Assembly (NCBI GenBank): GCA_013396915.1
Contig: VWZL01001304.1
Span: forward strand, 1,369,393-1,433,392
DNA length: 64,000 nt
From: Stercorarius parasiticus
Taxonomy: Eukaryota > Chordata > Aves > Charadriiformes > Stercorariidae
Direction: 5' to 3'
The position numbers were made by a program, and so were the translations under genes. Below, one piece after another: positions 45,761 to 59,300 of this stretch. The notes under the pieces are model-generated. The model had not been told where the DNA came from and did no database searches. It saw only the letters and a program-made list of their open reading frames with translations. How positions within the stretch are numbered: position 1 is the first letter of the stretch; every line of letters starts with the position of its first letter.

Positions 45761-48700
45761 GCGTCACCTTCTGTGCTGAGCTCAGCTCCCGTGACAAGAA
45801 GGACAGCACTTGCCTGCACGTTCGGTTTCTCACAGTCACTTTGTAACCGATCCTGTACTCTGATTTTATACTTATGTATAAATAATATGCTTCATGTGAT
45901 CCTGCAAAGACTCTCTCTTTTAATTACCCGAGGCTTGAAGAGGGACTGTTTCTTTGACGATGGAAAGGCGCCAAATCTCTACAGTTGGGGTCCATCCCTA
46001 CAGGCCTGAATAAGCCCTGCAATACTGGGCTCCCTCCAGTAAAGCAAAAAGCTGAGCATGGTGACCCCCACATTTCCAGGACTGTCCCATATACCCATGT
46101 TGCTCTCTGTTTTTCCCACGCTGAGCCTTTGTCTTTTAACACACCCAACAAGTAGGGAGACAGAGATGCAGAATTTCCGACACAGTGACCCAGCGAACAG
46201 GGATAAACCCTATAGGCGAAAGCCAGGAGATGGCATCACTTTCTGTCACCTCTTTTCTGTCTCACTAGAGGGGAGTCTGATTCCAGTCAAAACGGGGATC
46301 TCGAGGTGGACTTCCAGGGGAGCTGGGGGCACAGGGGGCTGAGGCAGCAGGTGAACACAAAACCCTGCAAGCTGGGAGGAAGATGAGGCACGTAGAGAGA
46401 CAGCGGACTGTTGCCAGTGTCACAGAAAGAAACTTTGAGATTTCTGTTACTGTTTTTAATGTATGCAATTTTGTGACAACGTGGGAAAGCTGGGTTTAGG
46501 TTTGGGAGCGACATGTGTGTGTCCGTGAATGTAAAATTTGAAAAGCAACCTAGAAAATTATGGCAATAACATAACATGTATCAGAAGCCTTTTTAAGGAA
46601 AGTTGTCTTACTATGTCTTCTTAAGGGTACCTATGAAGCGTATTTTAATTTGTGACTCAGTCTGAAACTAACTGTGAGGCTTATTCACAAAGTCAAAGGA
46701 ATAAAGGCATGCCTTCAAGTCTGATGGATGTGCTACTAGAACTAGAAGCTCTGACATTGAAGCAATAAGGCAATGGGAGGTTGAAGCTAGCAAACATCTT
46801 AAAAGTAAATATTTTAATATTTTAGAAATTACTCCCTCACCTTCCCTTGAAAATGGTTAGAACCGTAACAGAAGAAAACTCACCTGTTATTTTCAAACTA
46901 TTGTACTTCAATGGGCATGAGTTAAAGGTGCTTTAAGAGTCTTACTGTCTTACTTTAGTAAGAAAATATATAATCAAGATTTTAAAAAATGATTTCTATC
47001 TTAAAGAAGCCGTTGCCAGAAGGTATGCTTTCTCGCAAAGAAGTTGTTTACATAGACTGTTTACCAGGTTGTTTACTTCTACTGATTAGTGAGTAGTAGA
47101 ACTGGGAAATAAGACTGCTATTTAAATGGGAATTTCATGACAGTTTTTCCAAAGTACGTATCTATCTTGATCTCATGCATATATTGTAAAAGTTTTGTAG
47201 TTGGTCCAAAATTGTTAGTCATAATTAACAGGAAAACATATGCTGGTAGTTCTATGTGAGTAGGTCTAGGTAGACCCTACTGATCTGTGAATAAAATTGA
47301 ATCTGCAAAAGATAAATAAAGTAATACAGGAGTCACTGCTCCTGCTTTGTCTGTTGTTCCTTTTAGTAGACATATGTGAGAGTTTGCAGATCTAATATTT
47401 GAAACCATACAGGAGTTTGCTAATTATTTTTTCTGAACCTTGATATGAAATAAAAAGATCAATAGCTTTAAAGTATTAAACACAATTAGGAAACACTACA
47501 ACAGACGAAATTTCCTCATGAATCTGAAATATCTGATAAAATATTTCTGGCATGTACATACTACTATTACCATTTCAAAATCTGGTCTTGCAGAAGTGAG
47601 AGGCCAGGCAAGCTTCTGTGCAGTGGCTACACCTACAATGAATAATCCAATTGCAAGAACACGTGAGTCATGTTAAGGTTTCACCTGACTGCCTGTTCCC
47701 TGGGATGGAGGCTTTAGGAGATGCACTGCTACCCAGGGGAAGGTGTGGCTGCCGTCTTCATTTTTCACAAAATAAAAGCATTGATGTGGTCTGACTTAAT
47801 TAATGAGCTCGGTTATAACTCGATCAGACCTCTGGTAGAAAATTCCTTTGGGGGAATAGTACAGAATTGTATTCCGAGATATCACAAGAGCATTCCCCAA
47901 CAGCTTATTGGAGCTATAATTAGTCTCACTGAAATGTGCGGCACAAATGCTCTGAGCTGGTACACAGCTCTGGTCCTGCACTAGGGAAGGTGGTTAGGGA
48001 CAGAACAGCTGCAGAAGCAGCATCCCAATTTTCCAGTGAAAGGAAAATTCACATCTGCTATCACACAGGAGGAGGACTCAAATGTCCCTTCTCTGGACAA
48101 AGGTGGCCGAAGTCTTCCTGACTTCAAAGAGAACACCAATAAACTTCAGCAAAGAGAGGACTGTCTCCCTGCTAACCTCCGAGAGATCCCCACAGAACGT
48201 CTCCTGGACAAAGTCCACTGACAGACTCTGCACTGTAAAAAGGAACCTTTCCCCACCAATTTAGAGGCTCAAAGTGTCTGCTAGAATAGTTCAGCCTTTA
48301 AATTGTCTTAGCCTTGTATCTGCTTTCCATCGGTGTCAGGTTAAATTTATTAAAAAAGAGAGTGGCTATAAGTCTACTGCTTACAGACTTACACCTCCAA
48401 GGGGACTGAGCACCGAGCATACTAGAGTTTATATGAAGAAGTAAGAAGTGTAACAAAATCAGTGTAGAAATGGGGAATGAGAGAGAAGTGGGGGAAAGGA
48501 GACCAGGAGTTGTATACTTTCAAGCAGACGGGACGATAATTTTTTTAATCTAAAACTTTAATAGCCACTGTTAGTATGACTGAAAGAATGGACTGTGTTT
48601 TCTGAATTTAGTGTCATAATCCTATTTGCTTTGAAAAAGCCCAGTTACAGATAAGACAGTAGATTTACACATTTAACTACAGCTAAATGCATACAAAAAC

Positions 48701-51514
48701 CGATCACCAACCACAAAGACAAGAAATAGGGCAAATCCTGAAACTTTACTTTTATCTCTTCCTTAGGCAAAATTCTTTTTGAATATCTATCAGACTTGGC
48801 CTGTATGACAAAAGTGGAAAAAGAATCTATATTTATTATCCTTAAGATTCAAAATCCAAAAGATTGTTTTTCTAGCAATCTGAGGTAACTGCTACCCAAA
48901 ACTTATTTAAAACCATTGTGCACTTCTCACAAATATTTGTAAAAATTTGGATAATATGGACATTTAGAAATCCTGGTGGATGTGCCGCTAACTACACCTG
49001 TGTTTTGAAAAGGCTTAATATACATATCGATGTATAATCTAACAGGCATACCTTCATATACCAATTTCCAACCACTCCCTTGCATATGTGCAAGTAAATT
49101 CAGTGTGCGTGGGTATGTTGATGTGCATATGTGAGTGTTAACATAAATGGACTAGTATAGAGTACTGTTACCATACTTTTTTATTCGCCAAGATAAACAG
49201 TTGCAGTGGGAATATACAATAAAAATACTTATTTTCATGAGGGTCACAGGTGGAGACTTCTATCATCTTGAAGGTTGTCTTTTTCAAGTACAGGACACTT
49301 TTCTCAAAGGTGTTAGATATAGCCAATTGCTGTACACCTGCTGAGATGGACAATAATCTGATCCTGAAATACAGCTATATAATGTGATGACATATATTTA
49401 AATGTTTGATATGTGACATTGATTAATAAGAAATAACTTCTTCAGCATTGTTTCAAAGATAGAGTGCAATTGACATTTTCCCAGGGGACAGGGTAGATAT
49501 TCCTGTGTGGCTGTCTCATGTCTGAGATCACCATCTCCCCAAAACTGTTATCTCAAAAACTTTTAACGTACTGTATGTAGTCCCCTGATTTCAGCACTGG
49601 GCACATGCGTGTCTTCCCTTCCCTTGGTGAGTGAAGAACTCAAAGGCCATTTTTACTTCCTATCATGCCAAGGTCAGGGAGCATATGAGACTACTTTTTT
49701 ATAAGAATACATGTCCTTTTTGGAAAAAGGTACAAATTTAAGCATACTAGTAACTGCTTACTTACAAACAAGTATATAAGCAGATAAATGTTAAAAAGAG
49801 CAAGAATATAACTGTTATCTGACTTCAGTTTCTGAACTGCAGTGCTTCAATTAAAAATAATGCAAGTGTTTTGGTTTGCAGGGTAGAAAGAGGTAATTTT
49901 CCCATTACAAATTTTCCCATTTATCCTTAGATAAAAGGATGCTCTAAGTTTTGCCCTGTGCATAACATCTCCAATGACCTGATTTACATTAACAGTAAAA
50001 CTGTCTGCTTAATTTGCAATACTTGGATGATGTGACACTAGTTTTCTAAAAAGAAAGCTCTTGCCTATCCAATAAAGCAGCTAGATTATTGATCAAATGA
50101 TCCTCCCAGTATTACTTTGAAATTGTAACCACTTGCCTATTTTTAATGGAAAATCTATTAACACTTGTAACTTCTTACCTGTCATCTCTAATTTACAAGT
50201 GACTATAGCATGGCAGATGCCCATAAACTTCTTCACATATTCACATTTCTCTAACAGTGAGAAAACAAATACAAAGAAAGAGACAGACCCTAGAGCCTAG
50301 AGCCTAATTTCAAGGTACTTCAGGATATTTCTCATTCCTTAACTTTTGTTATTACCAGTCATACGAATGCGAAATACCGTTATTTTCAAAATTCCTTGGA
50401 GTCTCTCTCTGATTTTCAGGTACTCTAGTTGTGCCCTCCAAAAAAACATTTATTTTTTCATCACTACTTATTTTTTGATTTAGGAGATGATGAGAAAGGG
50501 AGATATTTCAGCAGTGATTCTCTCTGTCACTAGGTACACATGTTCTACTAATATCTTATGCAGCTTTGTATGTTATGTAATATAGGAACATTTGTTAAGC
50601 ATATGTAAATAATCTTTTTGAATTCCCTAACCAAAAAAAATGTCCTAATCTTGAAAACATTTAATGACGTGCATAACGACTACTAGTAATCTCAATGACT
50701 TACAGTTCAGCATGTGAAGAAATGCTTTCAAAGCTAGAGGACAAGAGTGTGATTGAATTTAAATTACATTAATATTCATGGCATATAATATGCAAAAAGT
50801 ATAAATTATAAAATGGACTATGTATGAGGTTGCATGTGTGGAGGCTTGCAGCCCATGTGAAACATCAATAACAAACTTATTTCCATACCATATGGCTGGT
50901 TCCTTGCAAGAAAACAGCTTCAACTTACCGTGATTCTTGTAACTATACATCTGACACTGGAACAAACTTTCAAAGCAAGAAGGTAGTATGTACAAGCATG
51001 TAATTATAGAATCTAGCTTCTTTTTGGCCAATAAAATGCATAATTTTTCAATCAGGTCTTTTACATAAAGTCTACACTTCTGCCCCTCAACAATAAACCC
51101 ACAGAATACAGAAGAAACCTCAGTTCTACAAAAGTTTAATGAACTTCTTTTATACTTTATCAGAAGTATTACTCTACGAAGTCTTCAAGAACATAAATGT
51201 TAGCTAAAAATGTCTTGCAATGATATATTCACTACGTAAACCCAATTGCTGTGCACTTTTCTTTCAAAAAAAGGAATATATTAAAAAAAGGGCTTTTGCT
51301 GAATACAGCAAAAATTTTCTAGAACTCCTTCTCAATTTTGGTTTATTTACATTGCAATTTCAAACCTCAAATAAAGAGGAAGAAAGCAGCAATCGATCTT
51401 GGATAGCAGATCCACTTAAATCAAGTACAGTCCCAGCAACATGGGTTGTTAATTAAAACTTGAATTATTACACTACGTTTAGGAGTATGACTCTCATTCA
51501 AAGGCATCAATCTA
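45761..51514. other. Unique stretch with a motif-dense part at 47.0-48.0 kb
   Basis: No gene is recognised. The stretch holds a G-run cluster at 46292-46340, the forkhead motif cluster at 47045-47076, an overlapping E-box/AP-1 site at 47660-47670 and two homeodomain-type TAATTA cores at 47796-47803 and 47917-47922. From 48.3 to 51.5 kb it is plain AT-rich DNA with short ORFs. Confidence 0.5.
47045..47076 (+). promoter_or_regulatory. Three forkhead consensus sites in 32 bp
   Basis: TGTTTAC occurs three times in the same orientation at 47045-47051, 47058-47064 and 47070-47076, with start-to-start spacing of 13 and 12 bp. TGTTTAC is the core recognised by FOX (forkhead) factors. Three exact copies about one helical turn apart are very unlikely by chance in random DNA, but they could be the trace of a decayed 12-13-bp tandem repeat. 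The function (enhancer) is inferred. Confidence 0.4.
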
Positions 51515-51640
51515 TCATAGATTTTAACGTCAGAAGGGACCATTATCTCACAAAGGTCAAGCTCTGTAATCTGCATCAAGCCCATAACTACTATATGAAA
51601 TATGTTAGTGTCAAATAATCCTTAAATTAAAAGCATAGAA
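51515..51640 (-). mobile_element. Old CR1/L3-like 3' end, antisense
   Basis: On the plus strand, CATAGATTTTAACGTCAGAA GGGACCATTAT (split here) and then CACAAAGGTCAAGCTCTGTA match the antisense 3' end of old amniote CR1/L3-type elements ('catagattccaaggccagaagggaccattgtgatcatctagtctgacctcctg'). It is well diverged and lacks its right part. It may be the same general family as the sense copy at 34250-34672. Confidence 0.7.
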
Positions 51641-52291
51641 AGTGCTGGCTATTAGGGCTAGGGCATTAAGCTCCTTCTTGATTCCTTACGTTGCCCATTC
51701 CTGCCCAAGTAGGGCCCAGCCTCAACAGGAAAGGTGGCTCCACCCCAATTAACCTGATATTTATGGCAATTGCAGAGGAAATAAAAATTATGTGGCCTTA
51801 ATTCTGCTAAGGCTGGGCAAGGTATTGATTTAGGATCTCCTACTACTATTTTAGTTAAGTACATGCCTGCTTGCCTTGGTCTTCTGCTGTGGGCACTGCA
51901 TGTGGTCAGCCCTGCTCAGGTCTTCCATGAGCAGTTAATGGGCCTCCTCCCAAGTTCAGCTTGGCATGGTGGGCTTGGGCACCTCTGAAATATCAAATTT
52001 AGACTGGCAAGAATTGATATTTTCTAAATCCTTTTTCGTTAGAAATGTTATAGGTCAACATTAATTTTTCAAACACTCCATGGCAAATTTTTTTACTGTC
52101 TTTGATACAAAATTGAAAAATATTGCCTTGTAAAAAGTAAAGTGGTATATCACCTTTCAAAGCTAGACTGTGACTTCAGAAGGTGTGTACTTCTTGAAAC
52201 TTATTACATAGTCAGCAACTTTTGCTATGGCTTGTTATGAATGTTTTGAACTTGTGACTGAGGGTCTAATAATTCATCATTTTGTTTTCAG

Positions 52292-52427
52292 AAAATACTG
52301 AATATAAGAAACAGTATTTTTTTATTATTTTATTCTATTTAAATAGAAAGCAGTCCTAAGGGCAAGCAAAAGTAATAATTTAGTACTCATCTAAATTATT
52401 TTCAAGAGTATTTTGAGAATATTAAAG
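52292..52427 (+). other. Exon-like segment (acceptor and donor), non-coding
   Basis: TTTTGTTTTCAG (ending 52291) and AAAG|GTAAGT (donor at 52428) flank 136 nt of AT-rich sequence that is closed by stops in all three frames. If spliced it would be part of a non-coding transcript. Matches to splice consensus alone are common by chance in AT-rich DNA. Confidence 0.15.
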
Positions 52428-52510
52428 GTAAGTCAATTTACAGACATAAACAAAAGCTGGTACTGAATTACCTATTAATGTAATAAAAAATAAATTATAA
52501 TTTTGCATTA

Positions 52511-52554
52511 TGTGATGAAATAATATGGAGAAACTCGTACTTTTTTTCATCACA
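52511..52554. repeat. 10-bp inverted repeat with a third related copy
   Basis: TGTGATGAAA (52511-52520) is inverted as TTTCATCACA (52545-52554), and TGATGAAATAATAT recurs directly at 52561. A 24-nt spacer lies between the arms. It is probably a small local rearrangement. Confidence 0.65.
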
Positions 52555-53680
52555 CTTAAATGATGAAATAATATAGCACACAGATTTCTGTGCAGGTAAA
52601 TAGTCCCTAATACCATAACCACAACATAAACAATTTATAAATTATGTAGGTACCATGATAGACAATAGTAAGAATAATAATATTGACTTTTCTTTTTTGG
52701 GAAAAGACTTACCAAATGTATTTGATCTGCTTTTCTGCTTTATTAATCTATTGACAGTCTAAATATGCTCTTTTAATATCGAATGCTTCCAAATGACTAC
52801 GTTTTTCTTACAAATAGTTATGTGTATGTAGAGGGTTTTTTTGGGGAACGTAATGTTTATGTATTTTTTCAGTTAGAAATTTTTTTGAAACTTTTGTTGC
52901 AGTGGAAAATGACTCAGTGATGAAGAGTTGACAGGAAGGAAGTTGATGAAGAGATGGTGGTTGGAAGGCAAGTGGTATATCTGATTGTGAATACATAATT
53001 AATATATTTTCTATTCAATGTCAGATTTTAACTATTCCCTTTCTACACATATGCTAACATGGATGTGCAATGTTTCCTTTCACCAAAAGGTCATTTATAA
53101 TTTCATACAAGGAGAAACTATCTACTTTTAAGCCAAAGTGTCAAAAATTGCATGAATATTATAATGATACCTAATGGAACATAGAAGACTTCATCCAAAA
53201 ATCTGTACTGGAAAGTCTAGCTTTTGTACTGGAACATATTACTGCCAAATAATACTGCAGAACAGCAGCACTTTACAATAATGACAGTGGTGGAAAAAAG
53301 AAATAAATAATGAAATATAAAATGAGTTGTTTTCAAATGGGGTTTTTGTTATAATTCTGATAGTTAAGCATTTGCATTCACCTTCTTTCTGCAACTAAAA
53401 CCATGGAAATAGTCTGTTACTGTGAAGTGACATTTGAGATTTTTATGTATAACTGGAGTCTACCAGTTGTGATTTTCTCATTTGTGATAATACTATGATA
53501 GTTGATATTGCTCATGTTAGTAAGGCATTGAAATGAACCTACACTGAGCAGTTCCACATTTCATAGGAATTTGACTTAAAATTTTAATGAATGTTTCTTA
53601 TTACAAATATATGGACTTTATTTTCAGACAGATATGACTGAATATTAGTTTTTAACACAGAGAACAAGACAGAAAAGATG

Positions 53681-53720
53681 ATGACCCAAAGATGTGAAAG
53701 ATGACCCAAAGAAGTGAAAG
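53681..53720 (+). repeat. 20-bp tandem duplication
   Basis: ATGACCCAAAGATGTGAAAG is followed directly by a copy with one substitution. This is a simple two-unit tandem duplication. Confidence 0.9.
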
Positions 53721-56039
53721 TTTAGAGTTTTGTAAATGAATTATGTATTGAGCCAGGGTTTTTAATTCTGTCCACTCTTTATAACTATAAAAGTCAAAAT
53801 CATAACTACTTTGCTCTTACTTTTCTTATTACCATTATTTGATTACTTTGATGATGCTGACCTGTAAACATTTCTTTTATGTACCTACATGATTTCCCTG
53901 GCAAAGAGCCCAGTATATTACAGGTGCTAGGGAATATCCCACAAATATTCGAGCTGCACCTTGAAGGAAGGACTTAGTTGGTCGTGGTAGGCAATCACTC
54001 AATTGAAATCATTAATCACTGGAAATGTGGCAGCCCTCAAAGATCTGCTTTTGTCACATTACTCTGCGTTTGCAGGAAGTCTCTTCTAAACGTTACTTCT
54101 AAGTGCCAGGAACACCATCACTGGAAGTTTCATCTGTTTTCTGGAGGAACACTTTGCCACTGCACCACATCAGAGTCAGCCTTGAAAACAGGGAAACTTG
54201 GCAGCTCTGTCTTCTTACTGCTTCTGTAGAAGGCTAGCTCTTAAAAACTGTTAGTGGTGCAGACTGTGTTTACATGCAAGCAGGATCTCTTGAAAGCAGT
54301 CGGTGCTGTTCTTGCACCACAGTTGTGTTTGGCTCCATCGCTGCAAGCTGTGCTGGCCCTCCGCTGTCTCCCCAGGCAGGGCCAGCCAGGGTGGCTCTGA
54401 AATGGGGGAGCAGCCCCCATCCCCTCTTGTACACCGAGCAAAGACTGGGTGTGTTTCACATACACAGAAATTACTTGCTTGGGGGAAAAAAAAAAAAGCT
54501 CAACCACAACACTTAAGCTAACTTTATGTAGATTGTTTTTCACGCATACCAAGTATTTTGCTATTTTAGTTATAAGCATTGCCCACATTCAAACCTAATT
54601 GCTCACGATGCTTTGAGGTTCCAGCGCAAAATCTCACAGCTGGGTGAGGTTCAGCTTTCTCACCAAACTGGCATGACTGAGCTTGCCTTGCTGAACTCAT
54701 CAGAAATGATATCACTTGCTGCAACTTTCTTAAATTTGTTCACAACATCTCTTCACCAATGGAATGTATTTGTACACAGTATATCCTAGAGTTTTAAAAT
54801 TACATGTTTTAGAATTCATTTGAATAAGTGATACTGTACACTTATAAAATTTTGTCAAGGTCTTCTGCTGTTAAAGAGCAGAATATTCAGATGTGGTGTA
54901 GCACATTCAAAAAGATAAGCCTGTGGGAGCCACCAATATATATTTGCCCAGTTCTAGTGTGAGAAACGGTTTCCCTTGCATCCGTATGCCTGAGGTGCGT
55001 GGGGAGTTTGTCACTGTCATGTGACTAAACATGTTCACATGAAGATTGAGCAAGAACATGAGAAAACCCATCTAGTATCATGTCGTCTTCTTTTTTTTTT
55101 GTGTTTTATTTTAAGGTGGTTTTTTTTCTGTTTTGTTTTTTACCTAGCCAAATTCATAAAAATCTGCATGTACCAGATCAGGGTACAGACCCTTGAATTT
55201 CCCTTCTGTAGACAAGCCAACAAGTCTAGCCTGAACTTTGTTTTCCTCAGGGTCTACTTACCTGCTAACAGACTGGAAACTGCTTAAGTCTAAATCAGTC
55301 GAACTGCTGAATAATGCACAACCACTGTGTTGGCCTAATTCCGTAGTGCCCCGTTAGCCAACAAAGGAACTCAATTCACTTGTAATTTCCAATAAGGCAA
55401 AAAGGCAGTCACTGCCACGAAGCCAGTAGTTTTATACCAGCTGAACCCAGCACAGCTGATGAAGAAAAATGGGCCTCCCGATTCCAGTTATAACAAAGCT
55501 TCAGGAGCCTATATTAAACACACACAGGAGAGAAGGGCTGAGAGCTTTTTGATCTGTACCACCAACACTAAGCCACCTTTTTTTTTTCTTGTTTGGAAGA
55601 GGAAAGGAGCATGAGTTTTGGCATGGCATTGTCCACCCCTTCTCCTTGCTGGACGTGCCCTGGGATTCTCCTGGAGCCTCTCTCCAGCCGGTGAATACCA
55701 CTCCCAAAATGGGGAGAGGTGCTGGCTACCGGGTGAGGCGAGGCGAGGCACTCCTGTCTGCCCTGGGGCTGAGACTCCATTAGCCAAACACTCCCTGCTC
55801 GGGGGAGTGACTGCTCCTTACTAAGGAAAGGAGGCGAGAACAAACTTTAAAAAGGCCTAAGCTGTTACTCCTCCTCTACCTTCCATTTTACCTTCATTTT
55901 TTTGGGGGGTACCCTTTGCAGATTTCCTCCTTATTTTTATCTCTCTCTTTTTGTGAATCATGCCCCTAGCTTATGCAGTGACATTTCTCAAAGCAGTATT
56001 TATTTCTTCTCCAGCACTGAAAAGGAAACATTTTTTTTA

Positions 56040-56325
56040 AAGCTGGCATTTCAATGTAGTTTTATTTTTCTTTGGTTCATTTTTGCTGCTTCCCAATTAT
56101 TTTCATATTTACGTATTCTTTGCTGTATTCTTGTTTCATTTCATTATTTTCTTTTACTTCTTACTTAATCTTGTTTCCTTATTTCCTCTACTCATACATT
56201 CCTTCTTCTCTCCTATCTGAATTTCTTTCCCAGCTGTCCATTCATTACTTCCCTCACGTTCCTCTTTTACTCTTGTTATCCCTCCTCTAATTCCTCCGTA
56301 GTTATTTTTTTCATTATTATCAGGC
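56040..56325. repeat. Pyrimidine-rich low-complexity tract
   Basis: The plus strand is dominated by T and C (for example CCTTCTTCTCTCCTATC and TTCCCTCACGTTCCTCTTTT). It is not a clean microsatellite. Strand asymmetry of this kind creates spurious long ORFs on the purine strand. Confidence 0.7.
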
Positions 56326-59300
56326 AGTGTCCTGTATGGCTTGCTCAGTCTTTCAAGCCCTGGGGATGGGAAGGGAGAGGACTGGGAGGAGAGAAAATGA
56401 GGAATGAGACTGACTTGAACACATTGTTGTCCTACAGGAAAAAAAATGCTACCTTTGCAAAGTCCATAAACACAGTTTGACTGACTCACTGTACGCCATA
56501 CTGAGTAGCAACCTCCTTTCCTAGGATAATGAGAGCCTTGGAGGGATGGTGGTTCCCTGAAGAATGAAAACATGAAAGAGGACTTCCCCAAAGCCATCGG
56601 GTGGAGCACAAAGGATGTGGAAAGACTGGAGGGCTGGAGAGTAAAGATGATGATAGATAAAGGCAAGGAATTCAAGCACCATGAATATCAACAATTGAAT
56701 AAGTTGACATTATAAATGTTTTGGCCTCCATTGACCATCAGCTGGTGAGGCTGGTGGAGTCCACTGTTTTGTTTCTGTGAGTCTGAATAAGTCCGATGCT
56801 ATGAATTCTATAATGAATGTTAGTTTCAAGGTATTTAATGACATGTTAAATTATTCATGAATTAATTTAACTGACAGGTTAGAAAGAATTTCTACTCTTT
56901 GAAAGGGTAGTGACAGCGAGATTTCAATTTCAATGTCAGTACAGGTGCCTCAGCGGATTTTTTTGAGGTTATTTTCATGCAGAATACCTAAATCAGTATA
57001 CAATAGCCATTCAAAACCTGTGTATTAGAAACACTGTTCATTAAGCTTAAGCGGAAAAAGAACTTTTTTTATTCTTAAGTGTCTGAGATATAACTTCTTT
57101 ACTGCAGATACAGGCTTAGTATTTACAGGTGGATAAGTAATGAAATGTATTTTCTGTATACTGTATAAAATACCTTAGTAATGCTGGTAAGTCACTTCAG
57201 GGATCTTCACTTGCATGTTTGAACTCCGCCCCTTATGCCAATAATGTCTGACTTCTGTATTTGTCATTTTTCTTTCTTTTTCCCTTTTCTAATACCAGTT
57301 TTTTTGGGTTATTTAATAAATCCAACTGGATACTATTGATTACTCACCCATATTTTCTTTCCTTTCTTTCTCCATGCATTCTGAACAGCACATTTTCATT
57401 GCAGCTCCCTATAATGGAAAATTACGAAAAATGTGTCTCCCTGTAAGCCGTTTTTTCATTTTATCATGAGAAAGAAACATGTGACAGGATTATACTCTTC
57501 TGCAACTGTCTTTATCTTTGTGTTTTTACTTAGTCTTCCAAAAATTGAGCACAAAGTCACAAAACAAGTTCAAAGTCTAATTTGCATTTACTCTGCAAAG
57601 ATTTAAATGTCTATAAAAAACTCCAAGCAGAGTCAGGCCCTGTCAGCCATAAGCAGGACTGTCATGACCATATTTCTGGTTCTGAGTTGCACCAAAAATG
57701 GTGTTTTATGGTAGAGCTTGAAATCTGAAGGACCAACTCTTTGTTCTAATGTATGGTTTAATTCTTCACACAAGATCTCAAGAACAAGATTCAAGGTGGA
57801 GGAACACCCGGGAAGGTTTGTCCTGTCATGGCCAGCTCATGCTGTCTATACAGTTGTGCACCCTCATAATGCGGTTCTGTCCGCTGCATCTGTGTCTGTC
57901 AATGAGAGACACAAATGTTGGGAATATTATAGATACTATATGACCTTCTGATATCATGTGAACTCAGGTCTGGTTAATCTACACATAATTAGCTAAAACT
58001 GTGTTTTGTTCTGCGGTAGTCAACAATGCAGTCATGTACCAAAGATAAAAGCTTCTTAATGTCATTTGCTCATAGCAGCACAACGAAGAAGGAAATTAAA
58101 ACTGTTTTATTTTATTTTTTAAATAAGTTGTTCATTCTTTTGAATATCAGACAAAAGAGAGAAAAGATAAATAAACCAAACTGATTACAAGAAAGGGTAT
58201 AAATTAATTAGGCTGGAAAGCATTTTGGTTTTGCAGCCATCTTCCTTTATAATCTCAAAAACCATCTAAACTAATAAAAGTTAAACGTGTGCCGAAACTG
58301 ACGTACATGTATCAACTTGTCTATGCTTACCAATGGAATAATTTAAGCAGAACATGGCAAGAGAATTAGAAAAATAAAGAACCACACCTGCCTTTGTAAA
58401 GCATGTAAAACTGAATAACATGAAAGAGTGTGAGTGAGTGAAAGAAAATTTTATGTGCGTGTGTATAAACTACTTAAGGTGGTGATATTAAATGAGTGTA
58501 TCGCTAACGCAGGGTGGATGAGGTGGACCTGGTCAGCTTCCTCTTCCCATGACAGAATAAGATCAGATCAACGCAATAATTAAACAAGTGTTTCATCTGT
58601 TAATTGTTCTGTTATTGTCACAGTTTTAACATTTCTCCTGAATGCAAGCCATAATGTTGAGATTTTATGGGAAAAATCCTTAGAGATTAAACTGCTAAAA
58701 TGTCAAGATCTTAATGCGGGATGCAGTCAGGATGAAGACATTCTAAATGAATACTCCTGGATTATAATTTTATCCAATATATTCTCTACACATTGTAGAA
58801 ATCACAAAGGGTCTTCTTTTGATATTTCTGTAGCCACCAAAACAGAACATCATAACAAAATTCTACGGAACTTGAAATTGACCTCAGCAGGAACAGTGTG
58901 TTTTCACTAATGTAAAAACATCAACTAGGGACTGAGATACATAATTGCAAATCCAAAGTTTTGGCCTAGTAATGCAAGGTAATTTATTTTTTTCCAAGTT
59001 GGACATATGTTTTCAGATTTTTTTATGAGTATTATAAAGTAAATGGAAAAAAAAAAAGACCAAATGTCAGCACTCTGGAAGTAATATGCAAAGTGAAATA
59101 TGTGAGATTATTTAAAATATCTTTTTACTCTACTCTCTACGAATAAGTAAAAGCTTATTTTGTAATTTGAGACCAGCTTTTTTTAGTATAACAATTCTAT
59201 GCATATTTTAGCACATATAGTGAAATTTGGGAGCACTTGATCATCAAGCAGAGAACCCCAACCATGTCCTGGTAGAAATCAAAATCATACCACCTTCCCA

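Noticed and set aside
56154..56675. 173-codon minus-strand ORF
   Set aside because: Much of it is antisense to a pyrimidine-rich low-complexity tract, which explains its length and its Glu/Lys/Arg-rich end. There is no domain or splice support.
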